A stretch of DNA of 15,734 bases from Methanobacteriota archaeon (GTDB lineage Archaea > Methanobacteriota > Methanobacteria > Methanobacteriales > Methanobacteriaceae), in the NCBI GenBank assembly GCA_023409695.1, contig JAEYQZ010000256.1, positions 1 through 15,734 of the forward strand. The letters run 5' to 3'. The notes under the pieces were generated by a model, which saw only the letters and a list, made by a program, of their open reading frames with translations, did not search any database and had not been told where the DNA came from. Positions 1 through 6,601 of this stretch are shown one piece after another (position 1 is the first letter of the stretch; the number at the start of each line of letters is the position of its first letter). Made by a program: the position numbers and the translations under genes.

Positions 1-371
1 TTGGGATTACTATAATTACAGGAGGCGCAGTAAGTGTTGCAACAGTCGTTGCAATATTTATATCCAACATACCTGAAGGTTTATCCAGTACAGCAGGTAT
101 TAAGAATGCAGGGTGGAATTCGGGTTCAATATTTGGTATGTGGATTTTTATTACACTTATCAGTGGCTTAGCATCTTTAGCAGGTTATGCCGTATTCAGT
201 CAGCTTCCTTCAAGTATAACATCTTTAACCCTTGCACTTGCGGCAGGCGGAATTCTTGCAATGCTTGTAGACACCATGATCCCTGAAGCTTTTTCAGAAA
301 CTCATGACCTTGCGGGTTTAATTACAGTTTTAGGGTTTATTGTGTCATTTGTTCTTTCAAAAATAGGGTGA
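1..371 (+). CDS. ZIP-family metal transporter, C-terminal part (5' end outside window)
   Basis: The open frame enters from the left edge (first full codon at 3) and ends with TGA at 369-371, giving about 122 residues. They form hydrophobic helices matching the last four membrane segments of ZIP-family divalent metal transporters. The segment FISNIPEGLSS corresponds to the metal-site helix written HNxPEG in ZupT-like members. The later stretch AAGGILAMLVDTMIPEAF matches the final-helix pattern of the same subgroup. The protein would move zinc or another divalent cation across the cytoplasmic membrane. The usual His of the HNxPEG motif is Ser here, which I recall from a bacterial/archaeal ZIP subgroup, so metal preference is open. 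An ATG at 138 lies inside the frame and is not the start. The gene converges on fprA with a 55-bp spacer. Confidence 0.85.
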   Translation, partial: GITIITGGAVSVATVVAIFISNIPEGLSSTAGIKNAGWNSGSIFGMWIFITLISGLASLAGYAVFSQLPSSITSLTLALAAGGILAMLVDTMIPEAFSETHDLAGLITVLGFIVSFVLSKIG

Positions 372-426
372 ATGAGTTATATAAAATCAAAAAGTAAGGA
401 AAAAAATAATTTGATTTATTTTAAAA

Positions 427-1650
427 TTAACCAGCTTTTTTAAGCTCAACGGCCAGATTTTTACCCAGTTCGTAGCATTTATCCAGTTCTTCTTTGTCAG
501 GGACGTAATTTACTTCAATTTTGTCAAATACCTCAAAACCGGATTTTTCAAGTTCATCTGCTATTTTTCTGACTCCACCGCCGGCCCATCCATGAGATCC
601 GAAGATAAGAGCTAATTTTTTAAAACCAGTTCTATCAAATCTTAAACCTTCAAGATAATACATTAAATCTCCGATACTTGGGTAAGGTTTGTTAAATATT
701 GTCGGAATTCCAAATAAGACTGCTTTACTGTCTAAAATATCTTTTACAATTTCACTTCGCTCATCTTCATGTAAGAAGTACATAAATACATCAACGTTTT
801 CACTCATGATCCCTTCTGCAAGTGCGTGGGCCATCTTTTGTGTTGAGCCGTGCATTGTGTCATATACAATGGTTACTTTGTTTTTACATTTACCTGTGGC
901 CCAGTTACTGTATGCTTCAATGATTTTCATTGGATCGGTCCATATCTGGCCATGTGATGGTGCGATTATTTCAATTTTATCAAGCAGTGCCAGATCTTCA
1001 ACTTCTTTAAATTTTCTAAGTATTAGAGGAGAGAGCGGTGTAAGTAAATTAGCATAGAATTTTTGGGCCGCGTCCATTAGTATAAACTCTGGAATTTCAG
1101 TATCTAATTTTTGTCTAAAACCTAGATGCTGTCCAAATGCATCGTTTGAAAACAGTATGCCATCATTAACAAGCAGTGTAAACATGCTGTCTGGCCAGTG
1201 GAGCAGTGGAGCTTCAAGGAATGCTAATTTTTTATTTCCAATGTCAAGTTCATCTCCAGTTTTGACGACGTTAAAATTAGCATTTTCAAGGGAATAATGC
1301 TTCTTAAGCCCTTCTAACGCCTTTTGTGTGCAGTATATTGGTGCATCAGGGAATTTTTTATGCACATCTGTGAGTGCCCCGCTGTGATCTTTTTCAACAT
1401 GGTTTTGAATTATAATGTCTATTTTGAAATCTTTACCTTCTTTGTTGCATGCATCTTCAATTCTGCCCCACATCTGAGAAGCCGTTCCAGGATATGTGTT
1501 ATCAATTAATACTGTTTTATTTTCTCCAAATACTAAGTAAGCGTTATATGTTGTCCCATTTAAAGTGTATCCATGGTAACTTCTTAAATCCCAGTCAAAA
1601 ACTCCTACCCAATATACATTATCTTTAATTTTAACTGCATCTGCCTTCAT
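427..1650 (-). CDS. fprA: F420H2 oxidase, FprA-type diiron flavoprotein (A-type flavoprotein)
   Basis: This cytoplasmic enzyme reduces O2 to water with electrons from coenzyme F420H2 and protects methanogens from oxygen. The 407 residues are the normal family length. The N-terminal metallo-beta-lactamase-like domain (about 1-250) carries the diiron ligand set: H84-x-E86-x-D88-H89, H151 in LLHWPD, D170 in LFSNDAFG, and H233 in APSHGQIW. The C-terminal flavodoxin domain (about 258-400) has the FMN phosphate loop DTMHGSTQKMA (264-274) and the later loops GIPTIFNKPYP and FGSHGWAGGG. All key residues are present, so it should be active. No rubredoxin domain is fused and no rubredoxin gene is adjacent. 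A ribosome binding site (GAGGTG on the minus strand, about 1657-1662) supports the start. A TATA box and a perfect inverted repeat lie just upstream. Some authors call this gene fpaA. Confidence 0.95.
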   Translation of the reverse strand: MKADAVKIKDNVYWVGVFDWDLRSYHGYTLNGTTYNAYLVFGENKTVLIDNTYPGTASQMWGRIEDACNKEGKDFKIDIIIQNHVEKDHSGALTDVHKKFPDAPIYCTQKALEGLKKHYSLENANFNVVKTGDELDIGNKKLAFLEAPLLHWPDSMFTLLVNDGILFSNDAFGQHLGFRQKLDTEIPEFILMDAAQKFYANLLTPLSPLILRKFKEVEDLALLDKIEIIAPSHGQIWTDPMKIIEAYSNWATGKCKNKVTIVYDTMHGSTQKMAHALAEGIMSENVDVFMYFLHEDERSEIVKDILDSKAVLFGIPTIFNKPYPSIGDLMYYLEGLRFDRTGFKKLALIFGSHGWAGGGVRKIADELEKSGFEVFDKIEVNYVPDKEELDKCYELGKNLAVELKKAG

Positions 1651-1673
1651 TTTTCACACCTCTAAAACGAAAG

Positions 1674-1699
1674 TTTAGAAACTTCTAAATATATTTAAA
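1674..1699 (-). promoter_or_regulatory. fprA promoter with operator-like inverted repeat
   Basis: On the minus strand a TATA-like box TTTAAATA covers 1692-1699, placing transcription start near 1670, about 20 nt before the fprA ATG. Immediately downstream of the box lies a perfect inverted repeat TTTAGAA-AC-TTCTAAA (1674-1689), in the TATA-to-start interval where archaeal repressors commonly bind. The TTCG-N10-TTCG pair recalled for the redox regulator MsvR is not present; only one TTCG (minus strand, 1668-1671) is seen. The regulator is unknown. Confidence 0.5.
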
Positions 1700-1849
1700 T
1701 CTATTTGTTTAATTTATATAACTTTTAACTTATATTTTTATCTATAAAAGCTGAAGAATACTATTAAATGATTAAATTAAGATGATAAGCCTATTTTTTA
1801 ATTATAAAAGTTAAAATATGTTTATAAATCTTTAAAACATACTATATGT

Positions 1850-1869
1850 ACTTTTATTTAAATAAAAGT
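1850..1869. repeat. Perfect 20-bp palindrome between fprA and the histidine kinase gene
   Basis: ACTTTTATTTAAATAAAAGT equals its own reverse complement. It begins 14 bp beyond the stop codon of the kinase gene. A second, looser inverted repeat, TATGTTT (1817-1823) and AAACATA (1835-1841), sits next to it. It could be a 3' hairpin of the kinase mRNA or a distal operator for fprA. No clear oligo-T run follows on the minus strand, so a classical terminator is not supported. Confidence 0.5.
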
Positions 1870-1882
1870 CTTAAAAGTGATA

Positions 1883-3589
1883 TTAATTTTTATATTCTAA
1901 TTTATTGAAAATTAATTTAAATTTAGTTCCATTAGTCCTATCAAGTTCTATAGTCCCATCTAATTGATCTACAAGGCTATTTACTAATAATAAACCTAAG
2001 GTACCATTATTTTTATAATTAATGTTTTCTGGTAGTCCAACACCATTATCGCTTATAATTAAAATAAATTTATTTTTTTTATACGAATGAAGATATATAC
2101 ATATTTCATTTAAATTTGTTGTATTAGGTGATTTACAGTAGTTTGCTGGAAAAGCATATTTTAACGAATTTGTTACAAGTTCGTTGATGATTAAACCACA
2201 TGGAATTGCTGTATTAATATCAAGTGAAACATCATCAATATCTAAGTTGAAATTTATGTAGGAAGGATCTATTGAATAAGAATAGGACAGATAATTTATT
2301 AAATTTTCAACATATACTCCAAAATCAATATTTGTAAAATCTGATGATTGATACAGCTGTTCATGGATAAATGCCATTGATCTGACTCTACTCTGGCTTT
2401 CTTTAAAAAGTTCAAGATCTTCTTTATCTTTTACATATTTAGACTGAAGACTGAGCAAACTACTTATAATTTGCAAGTTATTTTTAACACGGTGGTGGAT
2501 TTCTTGAAGTAACAGCCCTTTTTCTTCAAGGGATGCTTTAATTTTATTTTCTGCAAGTTTAATATCTGTTATATCATTTCCAATACAAACTATCCCTAAA
2601 ATTTGGGAATTATCACTCTCAATTAGGGATATGGATAAAAATACGGGTATTAATTGGCCATTTTTTGCCTTAAACATAGTTTCAATATTAGTTATTGATT
2701 TTTCACTGCCAAATGGATTTTCTTTAAATAATGATTTTTGATCCTCAGTAAAAACAGTATTAAGAGGTTTACCAATTAATTCTGAATCAGCAAAACCTAA
2801 AAGATTTATAGTTGCCTGGTTAACGTTTACTATGAGCATGTCCTCATCAAGTAAAAAGAAAAAGTTTGACATTGTGGACACAATACTATCTGCAGCGATG
2901 GCTGGAGTAAGTGAAGGAAATTTATATTTCCAGATTCCATAGCTCATAATGGTGATTCCCATGGTCATTGTAGTCATCGTCAGTTCAGGTACTCTTAAAA
3001 ATACAATAGGTAAAATAAAGTCCGTACCTAAACTTATAAAAAATGGTATGTAAAGACCTGCAAGAATGTATTTAGCCTGTTTTTTCTTTAAATCATATGA
3101 TTTTAAATAATATCTAAAGCACATTAATCCTGCTAAAAGCACAGCAACAACTGTCCATATGGACATGATGTTGTATAGAGTTGCACCTGTATGAATAATA
3201 TAAGTCCATCCCCAGTATTCTTTTGAAGCGCCGGATATAAGCAAATCAGTGCTTAATCCAACTGCAGAAATGGCGATTCCAGGCAGGTATATTAAAAGAT
3301 AGGTTAATTTATTTTTTAAATAGGGCGATTTAGTAAATATCAATGAGACATGTAGAAGTAAAGATGGCACTATTGGCCATAGATTACTGATTTTTAACCA
3401 GAAAAATGCTGTCTGAAAGGTTTCAGCTTGCCTGTATTCAAATTCTATAAACGCAAGAAATCCTACAAATATACATGTTAATGCAATTATGATATTTAAC
3501 TGGCTTTTTGGATTTTTATGATAAATGAAATTGCCAAGAAAAAAACATATTATAAAAGCTACCAATGAAATTAGGGCAAATATGTTCAT
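1883..3589 (-). CDS. Membrane sensor histidine kinase: 7TM-like, PAS, HisKA_2, HATPase
   Basis: Residues 1-225 form about seven hydrophobic helices (for example 3-23, 30-50, 68-85, 95-118, 140-160, 173-197, 204-222), resembling the N-terminal 7TM region of many archaeal kinases. A PAS domain follows (about 235-345), ending in the typical GIVCIGNDITDIKLAENK linker. The HisKA_2 dimerisation segment contains LLQEIHHRVKNNLQII, with H366, before RVKN, the expected phosphoacceptor. The ATPase domain shows the N box INELVTNSLKYAF (468-480), G1 box DNGVGLP (514-520) and G2-like GTLGLLLV (529-536). It should autophosphorylate in response to a membrane or PAS-sensed cue. No response regulator is encoded in the window, so it is an orphan kinase with unknown signal and partner. 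A GGAG motif about 11 nt upstream supports the start. Confidence 0.93.
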   Translation of the reverse strand: MNIFALISLVAFIICFFLGNFIYHKNPKSQLNIIIALTCIFVGFLAFIEFEYRQAETFQTAFFWLKISNLWPIVPSLLLHVSLIFTKSPYLKNKLTYLLIYLPGIAISAVGLSTDLLISGASKEYWGWTYIIHTGATLYNIMSIWTVVAVLLAGLMCFRYYLKSYDLKKKQAKYILAGLYIPFFISLGTDFILPIVFLRVPELTMTTMTMGITIMSYGIWKYKFPSLTPAIAADSIVSTMSNFFFLLDEDMLIVNVNQATINLLGFADSELIGKPLNTVFTEDQKSLFKENPFGSEKSITNIETMFKAKNGQLIPVFLSISLIESDNSQILGIVCIGNDITDIKLAENKIKASLEEKGLLLQEIHHRVKNNLQIISSLLSLQSKYVKDKEDLELFKESQSRVRSMAFIHEQLYQSSDFTNIDFGVYVENLINYLSYSYSIDPSYINFNLDIDDVSLDINTAIPCGLIINELVTNSLKYAFPANYCKSPNTTNLNEICIYLHSYKKNKFILIISDNGVGLPENINYKNNGTLGLLLVNSLVDQLDGTIELDRTNGTKFKLIFNKLEYKN

Positions 3590-3747
3590 TTGATATTTTT
3601 CTCCGATTTAGACGTTCTTAAATTTTGTTTTTTATATTATTTAAGTATAACTTGATATGTGTCTCTACTTTAACTTATATATTCACTAAAAAGTTTCTTT
3701 TTAGACAATAGTTATTATTTAAACTTAAAAATTGTATTACTGTTACC

Positions 3748-3779
3748 TATTTGTTTATTTTTGCCTAAATAAACAGATA
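3748..3779. repeat. Long inverted repeat upstream of the UbiA-family gene
   Basis: The arms 3748-3760 and 3767-3779 pair over 13 positions, nine central Watson-Crick pairs (TGTTTATTT with AAATAAACA), then one G-T wobble and three more pairs. The loop is TTGCCT. It lies in the 252-bp divergent spacer between the kinase and prenyltransferase genes, about 60 bp before the latter. It may be an operator or an RNA hairpin if transcription starts upstream. Confidence 0.45.
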
Positions 3780-3841
3780 ATAAGAAGTCAATATCTATTA
3801 ATCAGCAAAATATTTAAATTGTATCAATCTGGAGGAAGAAA

Positions 3842-4735
3842 ATGTATTTGAATGTGAATTATAAAAATATCGAATTTAATTCTTTGAAATCTTTAAAAAA
3901 TGAAATTACTTATGGGGGATATTTAGCTGCATTATGCAGTCCCTGTTTTATAGTATCCACATCGATTATTTTGGATATTAAAATATCCCTGCCTATGCTC
4001 CTAATATCCTATTTGCTGCCTTTGATAATTTACAGCTACGATTATTATAAAGATATCGATAAGGATATTAAAAACAGTTCAGAAAGGGCTACTTTTTTAA
4101 AAAAGAAAGCTGATAGATATCCATTTGTATTTACTTTTTACAGTTTATTTTTGGTTTCTCTGCTGGTTTTATATTCAAACTGGGGGATGGTTGTTTTTAT
4201 AGCGGCCATAATGGCCGGTGGGATACTCTACAACGTGGTGCTCAAAAACCTAACAAAAAAGATTCCTGCATTTAAGAACATGTTTACAGCACTAACATGG
4301 GCACTGGTAGGGGCATTTTTCCCACTTTTTTACTATTCTATGGGTATTAACCTGTCTTTTATAATAGCATTTTTGTTTATATTTATGAGGGTCATGAACA
4401 ATGTTATGTTCTTTGATTTGAAAGATATGGAGAATGACATGTCTGAAGGCTTAAAAACACTTCCAGTAATGCTGGGAAAAAAAGGTGCAATAAACGTTCT
4501 GCACGCTTTAAACATTATTTCATTTATTCCTTTAATAATAGGGGTTTACTTTAATATAATTGATATTAGGGGTATTTTCTTGCTAATTTTCCTTTTTTAT
4601 AGTTATTTCTATATTAATAAGGCAAATTTAGCATCAAGTAATGAATTAGAAAAAACTGCACACACATTAGCTGATTTAGAGTTTATTTTATGGCCTGTTG
4701 TTCTTATAATAGTCCAATTTCTAAATATTATTTGA
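3842..4735 (+). CDS. UbiA-family membrane prenyltransferase
   Basis: The 297-residue protein is almost entirely transmembrane, with about eight or nine helices, as in the UbiA superfamily that attaches isoprenoid chains to small acceptors using Mg2+. The two aspartate motifs are visible. The first is D67-x3-D71-x3-D75 inside YDYYKDIDKD, in place of the usual NxxxDxxxD. The second is DLKDMENDMSEGLKTLP, with D192, D195 and D199. Family members in methanogens include the synthase for archaeal ether lipids, but the first-motif change and lack of lipid-gene neighbours prevent assigning a substrate. A strong GGAGGA ribosome binding site sits 6 nt before the ATG, and an AATATTTAAAT box is at about 3808-3818. 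It is transcribed divergently from the kinase gene and appears monocistronic; T-rich sequence at 4789-4809 may terminate it. Confidence 0.85.
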   Translation: MYLNVNYKNIEFNSLKSLKNEITYGGYLAALCSPCFIVSTSIILDIKISLPMLLISYLLPLIIYSYDYYKDIDKDIKNSSERATFLKKKADRYPFVFTFYSLFLVSLLVLYSNWGMVVFIAAIMAGGILYNVVLKNLTKKIPAFKNMFTALTWALVGAFFPLFYYSMGINLSFIIAFLFIFMRVMNNVMFFDLKDMENDMSEGLKTLPVMLGKKGAINVLHALNIISFIPLIIGVYFNIIDIRGIFLLIFLFYSYFYINKANLASSNELEKTAHTLADLEFILWPVVLIIVQFLNII

Positions 4736-4874
4736 TTAGATAATATAACTCTACAATTATTTGCTAATTTTTAATTATATTCCTTAAATTTATTTTTTCT
4801 TAAATTTTTAAAATATTTAATTTGATTATTTTAATTCTCTTAAAGATTTATTATCAGTGTTGTTAATAGAAAAA

Positions 4875-4882
4875 TTTATATA
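4875..4882 (+). promoter_or_regulatory. Promoter of the tandem secreted-protein genes
   Basis: TTTATATA is preceded by an A/G-rich stretch (AGAAAAA), a good BRE/TATA arrangement. It predicts transcription start near 4904 and a leader of about 50 nt before the GTG at 4955. Because the ATG at 4889 would lie upstream of that start site, the promoter supports the downstream GTG. Confidence 0.55.
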
Positions 4883-4954
4883 TTTAAAATGTTACTTTTT
4901 AATTGTAACTTAAGAATTTTTGTAGGTTACATATTTGGAGTTGGAGGTAAAAAA

Positions 4955-5377
4955 GTGAACAAAAACGTATATTTGATGTTAAGTGTTTTGTTTATGGTTT
5001 TTGTGGGTTTTCAGTTTGCTGAACCTGCAGCCGCAGCAAAAGTTGTAGATCAAGGCTCAAAATATGCTTGGAATGGCCAAGACGGTTATATCAAAGTAAC
5101 CTGGAAAACTTATCAGTACAACAATGATTTCTTAAAAACATATGTTGCAAAATACCTTAGAGATGAAGATACTAAAAAATATGAATTTGGGTACGACGAA
5201 GCATTTGTATTTGCAAAGGTAACAAAAACATCACTTAAAATCACAGATATAGCTGATTGGGTGGTTGATTTTGATCAAGACCCTGTTCAGTTAAGATACT
5301 GCAAAACAAAGTTAACTGGTGCACAGTACTACTGGAGGGTATTTAGACCTCAAACATTATTGAAGGCTAATATCTAA
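4955..5377 (+). CDS. Small secreted protein of unknown function (first of a tandem pair)
   Basis: I do not recognise the family. The GTG at 4955 is chosen over the in-frame ATG at 4889 because a GGAGGT site lies 6 nt upstream and because the next gene starts with the same residues. The 140-residue product has a classic Sec signal: N-terminal Lys, a hydrophobic core (MLSVLFMVFVGF), then AEPAAAA with probable cleavage near residue 27. The mature part of about 112 residues is charged and aromatic. Shared blocks with the downstream paralogue are WKTYQYNN-x-FLK, TKKYE and KTKLT-x-AQYYWR. It has one cysteine in RYCKTKL and no membrane anchor, so it should be released or held at the cell surface. 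It ends with a tail (RPQTLLKANI) absent from the paralogue. Confidence 0.8.
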   Translation: MNKNVYLMLSVLFMVFVGFQFAEPAAAAKVVDQGSKYAWNGQDGYIKVTWKTYQYNNDFLKTYVAKYLRDEDTKKYEFGYDEAFVFAKVTKTSLKITDIADWVVDFDQDPVQLRYCKTKLTGAQYYWRVFRPQTLLKANI

Positions 5378-5410
5378 AAATGAGTTTTAAAGCTGTAAAG
5401 AGGTAAAAAT

Positions 5411-5797
5411 ATGAATAAAAATATATTCCTGATGTTAAGTGTTTTATTTATGGTTTTTGTAGGTTTTCAATTTGCAGAACCAGCAGCAGCAGTAAAAGTC
5501 GCAGATCACGGCACAAGATATGTAGGGCCTACTGACCATTATAAAATAGTGTGGAAAACTTATCAATACAACAACAACTTCTTAAAAGTAGTTTCTACAA
5601 TTTACTACAAAAATCCTAACACTAAAAAATATGAATTAAACTTTAATTCAGTTACAACACTTAAAAAAATATCAAAGACCACTCTCAAATATAAAGAAAC
5701 CCGTAAACAGTTTGTAAATCCAGTTGATTTGCATTATGCTAAAACAAAATTAACTGCAGCACAGTACTACTGGAGAATATACAAAAAATACTGGTAA
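5411..5797 (+). CDS. Small secreted protein of unknown function (second of a tandem pair)
   Basis: This 128-residue paralogue of the preceding gene starts 33 bp after its stop codon and has its own GAGGT ribosome binding site (5400-5404), so the two are probably co-transcribed. Its first 30 residues differ from the partner at only three positions and form a Sec signal ending in AEPAAA. The mature region keeps WKTYQYNNNFLK, TKKYE and KTKLTAAQYYWR, but is otherwise much more divergent. It has no cysteine and ends in the aromatic tail YKKYW. No enzymatic motif is visible; an extracellular binding or cell-surface role is a guess. T-rich sequence follows at 5809-5822 and may terminate transcription. 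Confidence 0.8.
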   Translation: MNKNIFLMLSVLFMVFVGFQFAEPAAAVKVADHGTRYVGPTDHYKIVWKTYQYNNNFLKVVSTIYYKNPNTKKYELNFNSVTTLKKISKTTLKYKETRKQFVNPVDLHYAKTKLTAAQYYWRIYKKYW

Positions 5798-5937
5798 ACT
5801 CCATTAATTTCTTTTTATTTTTAAAGGGATAAAAAATACTAAAAATTATAAGTTTTTAGCTTTAATTTAAGGAAGTGTTTTTTAAGTTGTTATACTTGTC
5901 GTTATCATCTAAATATTTATTATTGGGGGTTTTAGAT

Positions 5938-6045
5938 TTGTTATGTAAAATATATGAAAACAGCCACAAAATTATTAGTACTATTATCACTGTTTTTTTA
6001 GTTACAATGATAGCAATAGGCATTGTTGTGCTATTTTTAAAATAA
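5938..6045 (+). CDS. Possible 35-residue single-pass membrane peptide
   Basis: The 322-bp gap between 5797 and 6120 contains one plausible small gene. A TTG at 5938, eight nt after a GGGGG run (5925-5929), opens a frame ending with TAA at 6043-6045. The product has a short polar head (LCKIYENSHK) and one long hydrophobic helix (about residues 12-34), ending in lysine. An in-frame GTG at 5875 would make a 56-residue version but has poor spacing to its upstream purines. The TTG start and lack of any known match keep this tentative. The rest of the gap is AT-rich with no other visible feature. Confidence 0.35.
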   Translation: MLCKIYENSHKIISTIITVFLVTMIAIGIVVLFLK

Positions 6046-6119
6046 TCATATCTTATTTTTTATCTCTTTTATATGCTATTTTCTGAAAAATATTAAGTTA
6101 TTTAGCTTTAATTTATCAT

Positions 6120-6518
6120 TTAGATATCTATTTTATCTCTTTTTCTATAGGCCATCCCCTGGAAGATTGCTATCAGTTCTCCATTATCATCAGTAATGTT
6201 AATGGTATAAGTACCAAGCTTTGGATTTGTGGATATTTCTTCTGCCTCTGCAAATAAGGTTCCAGAACTAGCAGCTTTCATAAAGGATATATTTGCATTT
6301 ATAGCTACTGTGACTGTTTTATAAGAATTTGCAGCAACAGCAAAGGTAAAATCTGCTAAAGTAAAAATAGCTCCACCGTGAACAGTTCCAATCCCATTGA
6401 GATGGTTTTCAGTTATTTCCATTTTGGATTTTGCCCATCCTTCTTTAACTTCCAGTAGTTCTATTCCTGCATATTCAGCAAATTTATCTTTTTTAAAGAA
6501 TTCTTTAATCTTTTCCAT
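6120..6518 (-). CDS. PaaI-like hotdog-fold thioesterase
   Basis: The 132-residue protein has the length and order of a single hotdog domain. The signature NGIGTVHGGAIFTLADF (41-57) contains N41, H47-G48-G49 and D56, the positions used for thioester binding and hydrolysis in PaaI-type acyl-CoA thioesterases. The downstream beta strands (INANISFMKAA, LFAEAEEI, YTINITDDNGELIAIFQGMAY) also fit. The likely role is hydrolysis of a CoA thioester in the cytoplasm, as a homotetramer in this family; the substrate cannot be read from the sequence. GGGGA lies about 8 nt before the ATG. A minus-strand TATA-like element (plus strand TCTATAAATT, 6556-6565) suggests its own promoter, although the permease gene upstream runs in the same direction 83 bp away. 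Confidence 0.88.
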   Translation of the reverse strand: MEKIKEFFKKDKFAEYAGIELLEVKEGWAKSKMEITENHLNGIGTVHGGAIFTLADFTFAVAANSYKTVTVAINANISFMKAASSGTLFAEAEEISTNPKLGTYTINITDDNGELIAIFQGMAYRKRDKIDI

Positions 6519-6601
6519 CTTAATTCCCCATAAATCTAGATTAAATGTTTAATAGTCTATAAATTATCACTTCTAAAGACTTCTTACTCTTTTATAATTA
6601 C

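Noticed and set aside
384..417. AAATCAAA and TTTGATTT arms in the spacer between the ZIP gene and fprA
   Set aside because: The arms are short, with an 18-nt loop, in AT-rich DNA between convergent genes; not distinguishable from chance.
1668..1671. A single TTCG half-site (minus strand) at fprA as an MsvR box
   Set aside because: No second TTCG at the expected 10-bp spacing.
4891..4930. GTTAC, GTAAC and GTTAC elements upstream of the secreted-protein genes
   Set aside because: Five-base repeats are too short to support a regulatory claim.
5875..6045. Longer GTG-started version of the small membrane peptide
   Set aside because: The purines before the GTG are too close to act as a ribosome binding site; the TTG at 5938 is better placed.
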